Positions 18,592 to 28,136 of a stretch of 41,076 nt of DNA are shown here, piece after piece. Source of the DNA: Hyphomicrobiales bacterium (lineage in GTDB: Bacteria > Pseudomonadota > Alphaproteobacteria > Rhizobiales > Beijerinckiaceae). The notes beneath the pieces were generated by a model. The model was not told where the DNA came from. It worked only from the letters and a program-made list of their open reading frames with translations, and did not search any database. The first letter of the stretch is position 1. Each line of letters opens with the position of its first letter. Where the stretch lies: assembly GCA_019237205.1 (NCBI GenBank), contig JAFAHO010000150.1:1-41076 (forward strand), written 5' to 3'. The position numbers and the translations under genes are program-made.

Positions 18592-19365
18592 ATGAACCCA
18601 TGCATGGCTTTGCTCCCGCTTCGCGCCGCCGCCTTGCTCACGATCCTCGCTGCGTTCGCGTCGCTCGCCGCTCCGGCCCGCGCGCTTGTCGGCGCTTCGC
18701 CCGATGCGCGCTTTGCCGACCGTGTGGCGATGGTGTTGTTGCGCGGGCCGGGCGAGGCCGGTTTTTGCTCGGCGCTGGTCCTTAGTTCGCGCACCCTTCT
18801 GACGGCGGCCCATTGCGTGAAGGCCACGCGCGACATGGCCGTCCATTACCGCGACGCCTCGGGCGCGCCGGTCATCATCCCGGTCGAAGCGGCCGTCGCC
18901 CATCCGCTCTACCGGCCGGACGCGATCCGCGCCCGCGTTAAATCCATTGACGTCGCGCTGATCCGTATCGCCCGCCCGCTTGATCCGCGCTTCGCCGGCG
19001 CGGCGCTCGCCTCCGGCGCCGGTCCGGCGGTCGGAGAGCAGGTCATCCTCAGCGGCTACGGCGCGGCGCGGGAGGGCGACTGGAAGTCGGGCGGCGAGTT
19101 GCGCAGCGTCGCGCTCGCCGTGCGCGCGCCGGCCTCCACTGTTCTGATCTGGGCGGCCGATCCGGACGGCGCGGTCGCCGGCGCCTGCTCGGGCGATTCG
19201 GGCGCGCCGATCTGGTCCGCCGACGGCCAGACCGCAATCGCCATCGCGACCTGGGCCCAGGCGCCGCACGGCCGCGGCTGCGGCGGCCTGACCCAGGGCC
19301 CACTGCTGGCGCCGCTGAAGGACTGGATCGAGGAGACAGAGCGCAGGCTGGGGAGCGGCGGCTAA
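18592..19365 (+). CDS. Secreted trypsin-like (S1 family) serine protease
   Basis: Signal peptide; catalytic triad motifs TAAHC, DVALIRI, GACSGDSGAPIW. Confidence 0.9.
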   Translation: MNPCMALLPLRAAALLTILAAFASLAAPARALVGASPDARFADRVAMVLLRGPGEAGFCSALVLSSRTLLTAAHCVKATRDMAVHYRDASGAPVIIPVEAAVAHPLYRPDAIRARVKSIDVALIRIARPLDPRFAGAALASGAGPAVGEQVILSGYGAAREGDWKSGGELRSVALAVRAPASTVLIWAADPDGAVAGACSGDSGAPIWSADGQTAIAIATWAQAPHGRGCGGLTQGPLLAPLKDWIEETERRLGSGG

Positions 19366-19464
19366 GCTAACCTCATGAAAAATAATGTTTTTATTGAGTA
19401 GACTATAGTTAATTTCGTGCCCCGGCGCGGGCCTCGCCCTCACGTCGAGACGAGTTTGGATCCG

Positions 19465-19502
19465 CGGCGCAAAAGGGGACAAAGGGACAGATTTTGGCGC
19501 CG
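19465..19502. repeat. Inverted-repeat element with GGGGACAAAGGGACAGATTTT core (possible transposon scar)
   Basis: CGGCGCAAAA / TTTTGGCGCCG arms (one bulge) around GGGGACAAAGGGACAGA; sits next to an AT-rich patch between convergent genes. Confidence 0.4.
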
Positions 19503-19543
19503 AACCCTCTGAAAATGCTTCGACGCTTCCAAAGCTGCCGCCG

Positions 19544-21442
19544 TTACCCCGCTCGCGCCTCGAGCGCCTCCCTGATCTCGTCGAGCACCTTGGGATCCTC
19601 GATCGTGGCCGGCGTCGTCCAAGGGTCCTGGTCGGCGATCTTCTTCATGGTTCCGCGCAGGATTTTGCCCGAGCGGGTCTTGGGCAGGCGGGAGACGACG
19701 AGCGCCATCTTGAACGCCGCGACCGGGCCAATTCTGTCGCGCACCAACTTCACCACCTCCTTCTCGATCTCCTCGTACGGCCGGTTGACGCCGGCCTTCA
19801 GCACCAGGAATCCGCAGGGTTGCTCGCCCTTGATCTCGTCCTTGACGCCGAGGACGGCGCATTCGGCGACGTCCGGATGCGAGGCGATCACCTCCTCCAT
19901 GCCGCCGGTCGAGAGCCGGTGTCCTGCAACATTGATGATGTCGTCGGTGCGGCCCATAATGTACAGGTAGCCGTCCTCGTCGATGAAGCCCGCGTCAGCG
20001 GTTTTATAATGGCCGGGGAACTCCTTGAGATAGCTCTCACGCATCCGGTCGTCCTGCCGGTAGAGCGTCGGCAAACATCCTGGCGGCAAGGGGAGCTTGA
20101 CGACGATCGAGCCCATCTCGCCCACCGGCACGGGGTGGCTCGCCTCGTCGACGATCTCGACGGCGTAGCCCGGCATCGGCACGGTCGGCGAGCCGAGCTT
20201 GATCGGTAAAATGCCCAGGCCCACCGGATTGGCCGCGATCGCCCAGCCAGTCTCGGTCTGCCACCAATGATCGACCACCGGAACGCCGAGCGCCTTTTCC
20301 GCCCAGGCGACCGTATCCGGATCGGCGCGCTCGCCTGCGAGGAACAGCGTGTGCATCGACTGGATGTCGTACTTCTTGAGGAGCGCGGCCTGCGGGTCCT
20401 CCTTGCGCACCGCGCGGAACGCCGTCGGCGCAGTGAAGAAGGCGGCGACATTGTAGTCCTCGATCACCCGCCAGAAGGCGCCGGCGTCCGGCGTCCCGAT
20501 CGGCTTGCCTTCATAGAGTACGCTCGCGCAGCCATGCAGCAGCGGGCCATAGACGATGTAGGAATGGCCGACGACCCAGCCGATGTCTGACGCCGCCCAG
20601 TACGTGTCGCCGGGCTTGACGTTGTAGATGGCCGACATCGTCCATTTCAGCGCGACGATATAGCCGCCGATGTCGCGCACGACGCCCTTGGGGACGCCGG
20701 TCGTGCCGGAGGTGTAGAGAATATAGAGTGGATCGGTCGCGGCGAGATCGGCGCAAGGCGCGCGCTTGCCCGCGGCCTTTGCCGCCTCGACCAGCGAATT
20801 CCAGTCGTGGTCGCGCCCATCCTTCATGTTCGCCGAGATCTGCGGGCGTTGGAACACGACGCAGGAGGCCGGCTTGTGCTTGGAGAGGCCGATGGCGAGG
20901 TCGAGCAGCGGCTTATATTCCACGATGCGGCCCGGCTCGATCCCACAGCTCGCTGTGAGGATCACCCTGGGCTCGGCGTCGTCGATGCGGGTCGCGAGCT
21001 CCTTGGCGGCGAAGCCTCCGAACACCACCGAATGGACTGCGCCGATCCGAGCGCAGGCCAGCATCGCAACGATCGCCTCCGGGATCATTGGCATGTAGAT
21101 CAGCACCCGGTCGCCGGCGACGACCATGAGATCGGCGAGCACGGCGGCGAGCGTCGCCGTCTCGTCGGTGAGCTCGCGGTACGTAATCGTCCGTTTCGTC
21201 CCGGTCACCGGGCTGTCGTAGAAGAGCGCCGGCTGATCGCCGCGGCCGGCTTCGACATGACGGTCGAGAGCGTTGTAGCAGGCGTTGCAGCGTGCGTCGG
21301 GGAACCAGTGGCCATAGACCCCCGCATGGGGATCGAAGATCTTCTCGGGCGGGCGCGTCCAGGAAATCTCGCGCGCGGCTTCGGCCCAAAATGCTTGCGG
21401 ATCGGCGCGCCACTCGTCATAGGTCTGCCTGTAGCCGCTCAT
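19544..21442 (-). CDS. prpE: Propionyl-CoA synthetase (acetyl-CoA synthetase-like)
   Basis: MSGYRQTYDEWRADPQAFWAEAAREISW, YTSGTTGVPKGVVRDIGGYIVAL, WWQTETGW, RLPKTRSGKILRGTMKKIAD. Confidence 0.9.
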   Translation of the reverse strand: MSGYRQTYDEWRADPQAFWAEAAREISWTRPPEKIFDPHAGVYGHWFPDARCNACYNALDRHVEAGRGDQPALFYDSPVTGTKRTITYRELTDETATLAAVLADLMVVAGDRVLIYMPMIPEAIVAMLACARIGAVHSVVFGGFAAKELATRIDDAEPRVILTASCGIEPGRIVEYKPLLDLAIGLSKHKPASCVVFQRPQISANMKDGRDHDWNSLVEAAKAAGKRAPCADLAATDPLYILYTSGTTGVPKGVVRDIGGYIVALKWTMSAIYNVKPGDTYWAASDIGWVVGHSYIVYGPLLHGCASVLYEGKPIGTPDAGAFWRVIEDYNVAAFFTAPTAFRAVRKEDPQAALLKKYDIQSMHTLFLAGERADPDTVAWAEKALGVPVVDHWWQTETGWAIAANPVGLGILPIKLGSPTVPMPGYAVEIVDEASHPVPVGEMGSIVVKLPLPPGCLPTLYRQDDRMRESYLKEFPGHYKTADAGFIDEDGYLYIMGRTDDIINVAGHRLSTGGMEEVIASHPDVAECAVLGVKDEIKGEQPCGFLVLKAGVNRPYEEIEKEVVKLVRDRIGPVAAFKMALVVSRLPKTRSGKILRGTMKKIADQDPWTTPATIEDPKVLDEIREALEARAG

Positions 21443-21594
21443 TCGTTTCGCTCCCTGCGCCGCCTGTTGATCGAGTGCAATTGTTGCGCTCCGGGCCCGC
21501 GAGCGCAACCGCGGGGCGTTAAAACTATCGGCCAATGGCGTCGCGGAGCGGGGATGAATGGGGTCGTGCGCAGCAACCGGAAGCTTGCCGCTGA

Positions 21595-22350
21595 ATGTCG
21601 GGCGAACTGCAATTTTACCTGGTCGCGGCGCCCGCAGTCATCGCTCTCGCCCTCTCGAAGGGCGGATTCACGCGGTTGAGCTCGCTTGCGATGCCGAGGA
21701 TGTCGCTCGTCATCTCGCCAGTGAGGGCGGCGGCGATCGTGCTTCCGGTCCTCATCGTGCAGGACTGGGTCAGCGTCTGGGCGTTCAGGCGCGACTATTC
21801 GCCGCGGAACCTCCTGATCCTCATCCCCGCCTCGATGATCGGCATCGTTGCGGGCTGGCTTCTGGCCGCGTGCGTGAGCGAGGACGCGGTGCGCCTCGCG
21901 GTCGGCGTGATCTCGATCGCCTTCGTCGTCTATATGCTGATCCGCGACCGGCCGGGTCTTGTTCCCGTCGCGACGCCGGGCGTTCCGAGCGGGCTGCTGT
22001 GGGGCTCGCTTGCCGGCTTCACGAGCTTCATCAGCCATGCCGGATTGCCCCCATTCCAGGTCTATGTGATGCCCCAGAACCTGAAGCCGCGGGTGTTCGC
22101 CGGCACCGCGACGATGTTCTTCGCCGCCGTCAATCTGATCAAGCTCCCGCCCTATTTCATGCTCGGCCAGTTCAGCCGCGAGAACCTGACGGTCTCGGCG
22201 CTTCTGATTCCAGTCGCGGTGCTCTCGACCTTTGCCGGGGTGTGGCTGGTGCGTCGGGTCTCCGCCGACCGTTTCTACGTGATCATTCTCGTGATCACGT
22301 TTCTCATCGGCGCCAAGCTGACCTACGACGCGGTTCTGGCGCTCGTCTAA
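21595..22350 (+). CDS. Sulfite exporter TauE/SafE family protein
   Basis: 251 aa, repeated TM segments, ALSKGGFTRL and GFTSFISHAGLPPFQVYVMPQ motifs. Confidence 0.88.
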   Translation: MSGELQFYLVAAPAVIALALSKGGFTRLSSLAMPRMSLVISPVRAAAIVLPVLIVQDWVSVWAFRRDYSPRNLLILIPASMIGIVAGWLLAACVSEDAVRLAVGVISIAFVVYMLIRDRPGLVPVATPGVPSGLLWGSLAGFTSFISHAGLPPFQVYVMPQNLKPRVFAGTATMFFAAVNLIKLPPYFMLGQFSRENLTVSALLIPVAVLSTFAGVWLVRRVSADRFYVIILVITFLIGAKLTYDAVLALV

Positions 22351-22620
22351 AAGCAGACATTCGCGGAATGGCGAATGGATCGGGATGCGAGTCGACGCCC
22401 CAAGTCGATCGGCGGCCGCGCCGGCAGGAATTGTGGCGGAGTAGATGAGAATCCGCAGCCGCTCGAGGTTTTTCAGTCGCTAAGGCGCTTTTTTTTGCAA
22501 CTTTTGATGGGAATAATACATTATTATAGTGTTGTATGTGGCCATCGGAAAGTCTGTCACGAATGAAAGATATCATCGGTTTGTAAGGGGGTCGCCCGAC
22601 GACACGTGGGTCAAATCTCT

Positions 22621-22644
22621 TTTGCTATGGAAGAGCAAATTTTT
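22621..22644 (+). terminator. Terminator-like hairpin upstream of gtrA with a competing alternative hairpin
   Basis: TTTGCT-ATGGAAG-AGCAAA followed by TTTTT; alternative stem CTCTT (22617-22621) with AAGAG (22631-22635). Confidence 0.35.
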
Positions 22645-22834
22645 CGTTCGGCGGATGACGCTAGCAGGTTCGGCGCCAAGACAAGGTAAAACCTGGGTCA
22701 TGAAGCTGATCTCCTTGCCGCTGGTCAAAATTCGATCGTTCCTATTGGCGGGCTCGCCTTGCGACCCGGCGCAACGCGGCGAACCGCACAGAGCCCATCC
22801 GTTGGTTGGCCAAAGGGAATCGGCTTTAGGCCGA

Positions 22835-23290
22835 ATGAGCGCCGACCGGAAACCCTCGCCGATTCATGCGGCCGCGCCTGCTCAAGGCCGCCCGGCGTCG
22901 CAAATGGCCTCGTTCGCTGCGGTCGGCGTGGTTGGCTACGTCGTCGACTCCGCGATTACCTATGCCGGCGCAAGATATCTCGGCCTGTCTCCGGAACTCG
23001 CGCGGCCGCCCGGCTTCATCGTCGCGACGATCGTCAATTTTCTGCTCAACCGGGCGATCACCTTCGGCCATGCCGGCGCGCCGCTCATTCGCGCCTTTCT
23101 CCGCTATTGGCTCGTTGCTTCGGCGGGACTCGCAGTCAATTTTGCAGTCTATTCGGCCTGCGCGTTTCTCGCGCCGCGCTTCGGGATCGCTGTGACGCCC
23201 TCGATGCTGCCGCTTTTCGTCGCCGCCGGGGTCGCGGTCTCGATGATCGCGACCTTTATCGGCTTCCGGTTCTTCGTCTTTCGACCCTGA
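22835..23290 (+). CDS. GtrA family membrane protein
   Basis: FAAVGVVGYVVDSAITYAGARYLGLS..., FIVATIVNFLLNRAITFG, FRFFVFRP; four TM segments. Start at MSADRK preferred to the longer ORF. Confidence 0.85.
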   Translation: MSADRKPSPIHAAAPAQGRPASQMASFAAVGVVGYVVDSAITYAGARYLGLSPELARPPGFIVATIVNFLLNRAITFGHAGAPLIRAFLRYWLVASAGLAVNFAVYSACAFLAPRFGIAVTPSMLPLFVAAGVAVSMIATFIGFRFFVFRP

Positions 23291-23360
23291 GGTCCGGAAT
23301 CCTCTCCCCAAGTCCGCGACGCACGGTATGATGAAGGAGGTTTCGCCCCCGAGGAACCCG

Positions 23361-25004
23361 ATGCCCCTGTCGCCTTACGATCGCGATCTCGATCGCAACG
23401 CCGCCAATTTCCAGCCGCTGACGCCGCTTGCCTTCCTCGAGCGCGCTGCGGAGGTGTTTCCGGACCGGCTCGCCATCGCGCATGGGCGCCTTCGACGCAG
23501 CTATCGCGAGTTCCACGCGCGGTCAAAGAGGCTCGCCTCGGCGCTGGCGAAGCGCGGGTTCGCCCGTGGCGACACGGTCGCGGTCATGCTCGCCAATACG
23601 CCCGCGATGCTCGAATGCCATTACGGCGCGCCGATGTGCGGCGCAGTGCTCAACGCGCTCAACACCCGCCTCGACGCGGCGGCGATCGCCTTCATGCTCG
23701 ACCACGGCGAAGCCAAGGCGCTGGTCGTCGACCGGGAGTTTTCGGGCGTGATGGCGCAGGCGCTGAGGCTCGCCAAGGTTCGCCCGCTCGTCATCGATTA
23801 CGACGATTCCGAATATGACGGGCCCGGCGAGCGGCTCGGCGGCCTCGACTACGAGGCGCTGCTCGCCGAGGGGGACGAGGCCTATCAGCGCGCGGCGCCT
23901 CGCGACGAGTGGGACGCCATCGCGCTCAACTATACCTCGGGAACGACAGGCGATCCCAAGGGCGTCGTCTATCACCACCGGGGCGCGAACCTGCTCGCGA
24001 TGGGCAACGTGGTCACCGCCGACATGGGCCGCCATCCTGTCTATCTCTGGACGCTGCCGATGTTCCATTGCAACGGCTGGTGCTTCCCGTGGTCGATCAG
24101 CGTCAAGGCTGGCGTGCACGTCTGCCTCAGGCAGGTGCGCGCCAAGACGCTTTACGATTTGATCACCGAGCACAAGGTTACGCATCTCTGCGGCGCCCCG
24201 ATCGTGATGTCGATTTTGCTCAACGCCCGCGATGACGAAAAGCGTCCCTTGCCGCATGTGGTGCGCTTCTTCACCGCCGCCGCGCCCCCACCTGCCGCGG
24301 TTCTCAGGGCGATGGGCGAGGCGGGCTTCGAAGTGACCCATCTCTACGGGCTAACTGAGGTTTACGGGCCCGCCGTGGTCAACGACTGGAAGGACGAGTG
24401 GAACGCGCTCGACCACGACGCTCAGGCGCATCTGAAGGCGCGCCAGGGGGTGCGCTATCAAGCGCTGGAGGCGCTCGACGTGCTCGACCCCGAGACGATG
24501 ACGCCTGTGCCGGCCGACGGAAATACGATGGGCGAAGTGATGTTCAGGGGCAACGTCGTGATGAAGGGTTATCTCAAGAACAAGCCTTCGACCGACAAAG
24601 CCTTCGCCGGCGGGTGGTTCCATTCCGGCGATCTCGGGGTCAAGCATCCCGACGGCTACGTTCAGCTGCGTGACCGCTCGAAGGACATCATCATTTCGGG
24701 CGGCGAGAACATATCCTCGATCGAGGTCGAGGACGCGCTCTTCGAGCATCCGGGCGTAGCCCTCGCTGCCGTGGTGGCGTGGCCGGACGAGAAATGGGGC
24801 GAGACGCCTTGCGCCTTCGTCGAAATGAAGCCCGGTCATACGGCGACGATGGAGGAGCTGATCGAGTGGTGCCGGGCGCGCCTCGCCCGCTACAAATGTC
24901 CGCGCCACATCGTGTTCGAACCGATTCCAAAAACCTCGACCGGCAAGGTGCAGAAATTCGCGCTGCGGGAGCGGGCGAGATCAATGGCCGAACAGCAGGC
25001 CTGA
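23361..25004 (+). CDS. AMP-dependent acyl-CoA synthetase
   Basis: NYTSGTTGDPKGVVYHHRG, LYGLTEVYGP, GGWFHSGDLGVKHPDGY, PKTSTGKVQKFALRE. Confidence 0.9.
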   Translation: MPLSPYDRDLDRNAANFQPLTPLAFLERAAEVFPDRLAIAHGRLRRSYREFHARSKRLASALAKRGFARGDTVAVMLANTPAMLECHYGAPMCGAVLNALNTRLDAAAIAFMLDHGEAKALVVDREFSGVMAQALRLAKVRPLVIDYDDSEYDGPGERLGGLDYEALLAEGDEAYQRAAPRDEWDAIALNYTSGTTGDPKGVVYHHRGANLLAMGNVVTADMGRHPVYLWTLPMFHCNGWCFPWSISVKAGVHVCLRQVRAKTLYDLITEHKVTHLCGAPIVMSILLNARDDEKRPLPHVVRFFTAAAPPPAAVLRAMGEAGFEVTHLYGLTEVYGPAVVNDWKDEWNALDHDAQAHLKARQGVRYQALEALDVLDPETMTPVPADGNTMGEVMFRGNVVMKGYLKNKPSTDKAFAGGWFHSGDLGVKHPDGYVQLRDRSKDIIISGGENISSIEVEDALFEHPGVALAAVVAWPDEKWGETPCAFVEMKPGHTATMEELIEWCRARLARYKCPRHIVFEPIPKTSTGKVQKFALRERARSMAEQQA

Positions 25005-25009
25005 GCGCC

Positions 25010-25900
25010 GTGCGCGCCGGCGCCTGGCCGCTTCATTGCCAAGCCTTGCTGGCCGCATCGGTGAGGGCGGCGGCGCAGCAGTTCCCCGGACGCGGGCAGC
25101 AGGCTTCGGAGCGCATTCACGACGTGCGCAAGACGCTGAAGGAGGCCCGCGCGATCGCGCGCCTCTTCCTGCCCTGCCTCGGCGAGCCGGCGCGGGTGAC
25201 GATTGCGGCGCTCGCCGTGACCCGCCGTCGGGTGGGACGCGCGCGCGATCTCGACGTCATCGAGCAGCGTCTCCGGCGTCTCGCGCCTCCGTCCGAGATC
25301 GCCGAACCCCTGATTGCCGCCGTTGCGCGCGATCGCGCCGCCGCGCTCGGCGCGCATGCAAATTTCGCCGCGACCGCCTCGCGCGCGCAGCTCAATGCGA
25401 TCGCCAGGCGAGTCGAAGCCTGGGACCTCGGCGACATCGGCGAGAGCGACATCGTGGAGGCCGCGGCGCGCACCTATGCCCAGGCTCGCCGACGCGGGCG
25501 CCTCGCCTTCCGCGGCGACGATCCGGCAGCGCTGCACGCCCTGCGGTCGCGCGTCGTCGACCTGCGCTATCAGCTGGCGGCGCTCTCTCCCGCCTGGCCT
25601 GCGGCGCTGGACGCGCAGGCCGAGGAATTGAATGCGCTGCGCGACACGCTCGGCGCCTTCAACGACTTCACCGTGCTCGCGGCCTTCGCCGCCGGGCGCG
25701 GCGACCTCGCCCCGGAGGCGCTGGAGCTTCTGAGGGCGCAGCTTCACGCGAAGCAGAAGAAGCTGAGGCGGCGCGCCAAGGCCGAGTTCGACCGTCTCTT
25801 CGCCGAGACGCCGGACGCCTTCGGCGGCCGGCTCGCCGCCTATCTGAAGCGCCCGTTGGAGAAGCCGGCGCTTGTGTCGAAAGCACAGTCGACGGTATAG
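25010..25900 (+). CDS. CHAD domain-containing protein
   Basis: ERIHDVRKTLKEARAIARLF and LHALRSRVVDLRYQLAAL CHAD-type motifs; GTG start 5 nt after the acyl-CoA synthetase stop. Confidence 0.85.
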   Translation: MRAGAWPLHCQALLAASVRAAAQQFPGRGQQASERIHDVRKTLKEARAIARLFLPCLGEPARVTIAALAVTRRRVGRARDLDVIEQRLRRLAPPSEIAEPLIAAVARDRAAALGAHANFAATASRAQLNAIARRVEAWDLGDIGESDIVEAAARTYAQARRRGRLAFRGDDPAALHALRSRVVDLRYQLAALSPAWPAALDAQAEELNALRDTLGAFNDFTVLAAFAAGRGDLAPEALELLRAQLHAKQKKLRRRAKAEFDRLFAETPDAFGGRLAAYLKRPLEKPALVSKAQSTV

Positions 25901-25901
25901 C

Positions 25902-25920
25902 GCGCCAATTGAATTGGCGC
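25902..25920. terminator. Inverted repeat GCGCCAATT-G-AATTGGCGC between convergent genes
   Basis: Perfect 9-bp arms between the CHAD gene stop (25900) and the lrgB stop (25940). Confidence 0.5.
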
Positions 25921-25939
25921 TTGTGCGGCGCCCGGCCCT

Positions 25940-26656
25940 TCAGAAAAGGTTCGCCGCGACCGGCAGCAGGATAGCAGTGAAGATGCCGTTGAGGCTCATG
26001 CCGAGTCCCGCGAACGCGCCCGCGGTTTCGCTGATCTGCAAGGCCCTCGCCGTGCCTATGCCGTGGGAAGCGATTCCCATGGCCAGTCCGACGGCGCGAG
26101 GATCGCTCACGCCCAATTGACGGGTCGCGATCGGGCCGATGACGGCGCCCGTGATGCCGGTCATGATGACGAGCACGGCGGTCAGCGACGGCGCGCCGCC
26201 GATTTTCTCCGATATCCCGATAGCGATGCCGGCCGTTGTCGACTTTGGCGCAAGAGACAGAATCGTGAGGCGATCGGCGTGCAGGAGCCAGGCGATCCCG
26301 ATTGCGCTGAGGATGCCGGTCGGCAGGCCGAGCGCGAGCGATCCAACGATGATCCGGGCCGAATCGCGAATGAGCCGGCGCTGCCGGAAGAGCGGCACGG
26401 CGAGAAGCACGACCGCCGGCGCCAGCGCAAACGTCACGACGCCCGCGCTCCGGGCGTAATCCGCGTAGTCGAGACCCGAGATCTTGACCGCGAACGCGAG
26501 GAAGAGGATCGCGACGAGTGTGGGGTTGAGGATCGCGCTCCCGCCGCTCCAACGCTGCAGCCGGAGTGCGATGACATAGGCTGCGACCGTGGCCCCGACG
26601 CCGATGGCGGGGACGAGCTCGATCTTGTGCCACACATGCGGATCAAGCGGCAGCAT
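25940..26656 (-). CDS. lrgB: LrgB family protein
   Basis: ILNPTLVAILFL, LAPKSTTAGIAIGISEKIGG, MGIASHGIGTARAL motifs; directly downstream of lrgA. Confidence 0.9.
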   Translation of the reverse strand: MLPLDPHVWHKIELVPAIGVGATVAAYVIALRLQRWSGGSAILNPTLVAILFLAFAVKISGLDYADYARSAGVVTFALAPAVVLLAVPLFRQRRLIRDSARIIVGSLALGLPTGILSAIGIAWLLHADRLTILSLAPKSTTAGIAIGISEKIGGAPSLTAVLVIMTGITGAVIGPIATRQLGVSDPRAVGLAMGIASHGIGTARALQISETAGAFAGLGMSLNGIFTAILLPVAANLF

Positions 26657-27032
26657 CGGTCGCCTCTCCTTCCGCAATGGCTCGCTTCTGCGCTTCAAAT
26701 TCGATGAGGCGCTTGGCTGCGACCGCGGTGACGACGATGGTGACGAGGGTTCCCCCCAGAATCGCAGCGGCGATCGGGGCAAATTCCGTGCGCAAGAGAT
26801 CCGTATAGGCCAGGAGCCCGACGCCGGTCGGAACGAACAGCATCCCAAGGACGGCGAGGACATGGTCGGCGAGGCGCCCGAGCGGCTGCGGGACCTCGCC
26901 GATCAGCGCGAGATTGGCCAGTAGGAAAACAAGGCCGATGACCGGACCGGGGAATGGAAGAAGCCCGACGCCAGAGAGGATTTCGCCGGCGCAGAGACAG
27001 GCCAGAACCCGCAACGCTTCGGTGATCAGCAT
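26643..27032 (-). CDS. lrgA: CidA/LrgA family protein
   Basis: 129 aa with FPGPVIGLVFLLANLAL and FVPTGVGLLAY motifs; overlaps lrgB. Confidence 0.88.
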   Translation of the reverse strand: MLITEALRVLACLCAGEILSGVGLLPFPGPVIGLVFLLANLALIGEVPQPLGRLADHVLAVLGMLFVPTGVGLLAYTDLLRTEFAPIAAAILGGTLVTIVVTAVAAKRLIEFEAQKRAIAEGEATDAAA

Positions 27033-27233
27033 TGTGCGTCTCCTCTGAGTCGGACCGGCGTCGAAGCGCCCGCGTTCGCGAGGGCCTCCCAGAGCGCAGA
27101 TTAGACCTGCATCGGATTCGATGCCGTGACCGTCATCACACCTCGTGAGCGTTGGCCGAGGCCGAGGCTACCTCCATCGCCCGCTGCCAGATCTTAGCCC
27201 AGCGCCGGTAGGCTTCGCTGCGTCTCGCACGCC

Positions 27234-28136
27234 TTAAGCGGCAACTTTCAACCGCGAGGCTTGATAGATCTCGTCGATCGAATCCGCCAACGCCTTGTTA
27301 AACTCGGCGTCGCTCATCGAGCGTCTGAGGTCCTGGGTCAGCGCGCGCGAGAAGCTCGCGATCATGCCGTGATTGGCGGCGAGGCGCCCGCAGGCCTCCG
27401 CCCGGGTGTAGCCGCCGGAAAGCGCCACGACCCGCAATACGCGCCTGTCCTTGATCAGAGGCATATAGAAATCCGGAGCCTCCGGCAGCGTCAACTTGAA
27501 CATCACCTTCCGGCCAGCTGGCAGGGCGTCGAGCCCCTTGCTCAGTGCGGCGAGAAGGATGGCCTCGGCGCCGGCCTTGTCCGGGCTTTTGATCGAGATC
27601 TCGGGCTCAAGGATGGGCATGAGGCCGTGCTTTGCGATCTGTTCGCCAACCTCGAATTGCTGTTTCGCGATTGCGGCGATGCCGTCCTTCGAGGCGAGGT
27701 TGATGACGGAGCGCATCTTGGTGCCGAAGACGTTGAGCTTCACCGCCCGGGAGAGAAGCGGGTCGAGATCCGGCATCGGCTTCATGAGCTGCACGCCGTC
27801 TTTCTCCGCCGCGAGCCCCTTGTCGACCTTGAGGAAGGGGACGACGCCCCGATCCTCCCAAAGGAAAGTCGGAACCGGCTTTCCTTTGGCCTCGCCGTCC
27901 ATCGTGCGCTCGAACAGGATCGCGGCGATCACCTTGCCGCCGGTGAAGGCCGGCGCCGTCATGATGCGCACGCGCATCTCGTGCATGAGCCGGAACATCT
28001 CTGCGTCGCCGCTATATTCGCTGTCGGGAATGCCATAGAGGCGCAATGCGCCGGGGGTCGATCCGCCGCTCTGGTCGAGCGCGGCGATGAAGCCGTCCTT
28101 GCTCGACATTTGCGCCATCATCTTGTCATTGGCCAT
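27234..28136 (-). CDS. Class I fructose-bisphosphate aldolase
   Basis: AALDQSGGSTPGALRLYGIPDSEYSGDAEMFRLMHEMR..., LEPEISIKSPDKAGAE; start at MANDKMM. Confidence 0.92.
   Translation of the reverse strand: MANDKMMAQMSSKDGFIAALDQSGGSTPGALRLYGIPDSEYSGDAEMFRLMHEMRVRIMTAPAFTGGKVIAAILFERTMDGEAKGKPVPTFLWEDRGVVPFLKVDKGLAAEKDGVQLMKPMPDLDPLLSRAVKLNVFGTKMRSVINLASKDGIAAIAKQQFEVGEQIAKHGLMPILEPEISIKSPDKAGAEAILLAALSKGLDALPAGRKVMFKLTLPEAPDFYMPLIKDRRVLRVVALSGGYTRAEACGRLAANHGMIASFSRALTQDLRRSMSDAEFNKALADSIDEIYQASRLKVAA

Noticed and set aside
22304-22576. 90-aa - strand ORF in the gtrA leader
   Set aside because: Runs into the tauE 3' end, Arg-rich, no ribosome-binding site or family features; treated as non-coding.
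23523-24341. 272-aa - strand ORF inside the acyl-CoA synthetase
   Set aside because: Antisense shadow; Arg/His-rich with no motif.
27234-28136. FBP aldolase as the missing inositol-pathway aldolase (IolJ)
   Set aside because: Sequence is a class I FBP aldolase, unlinked to the iol cluster by about 20 kb; no evidence for an inositol role.
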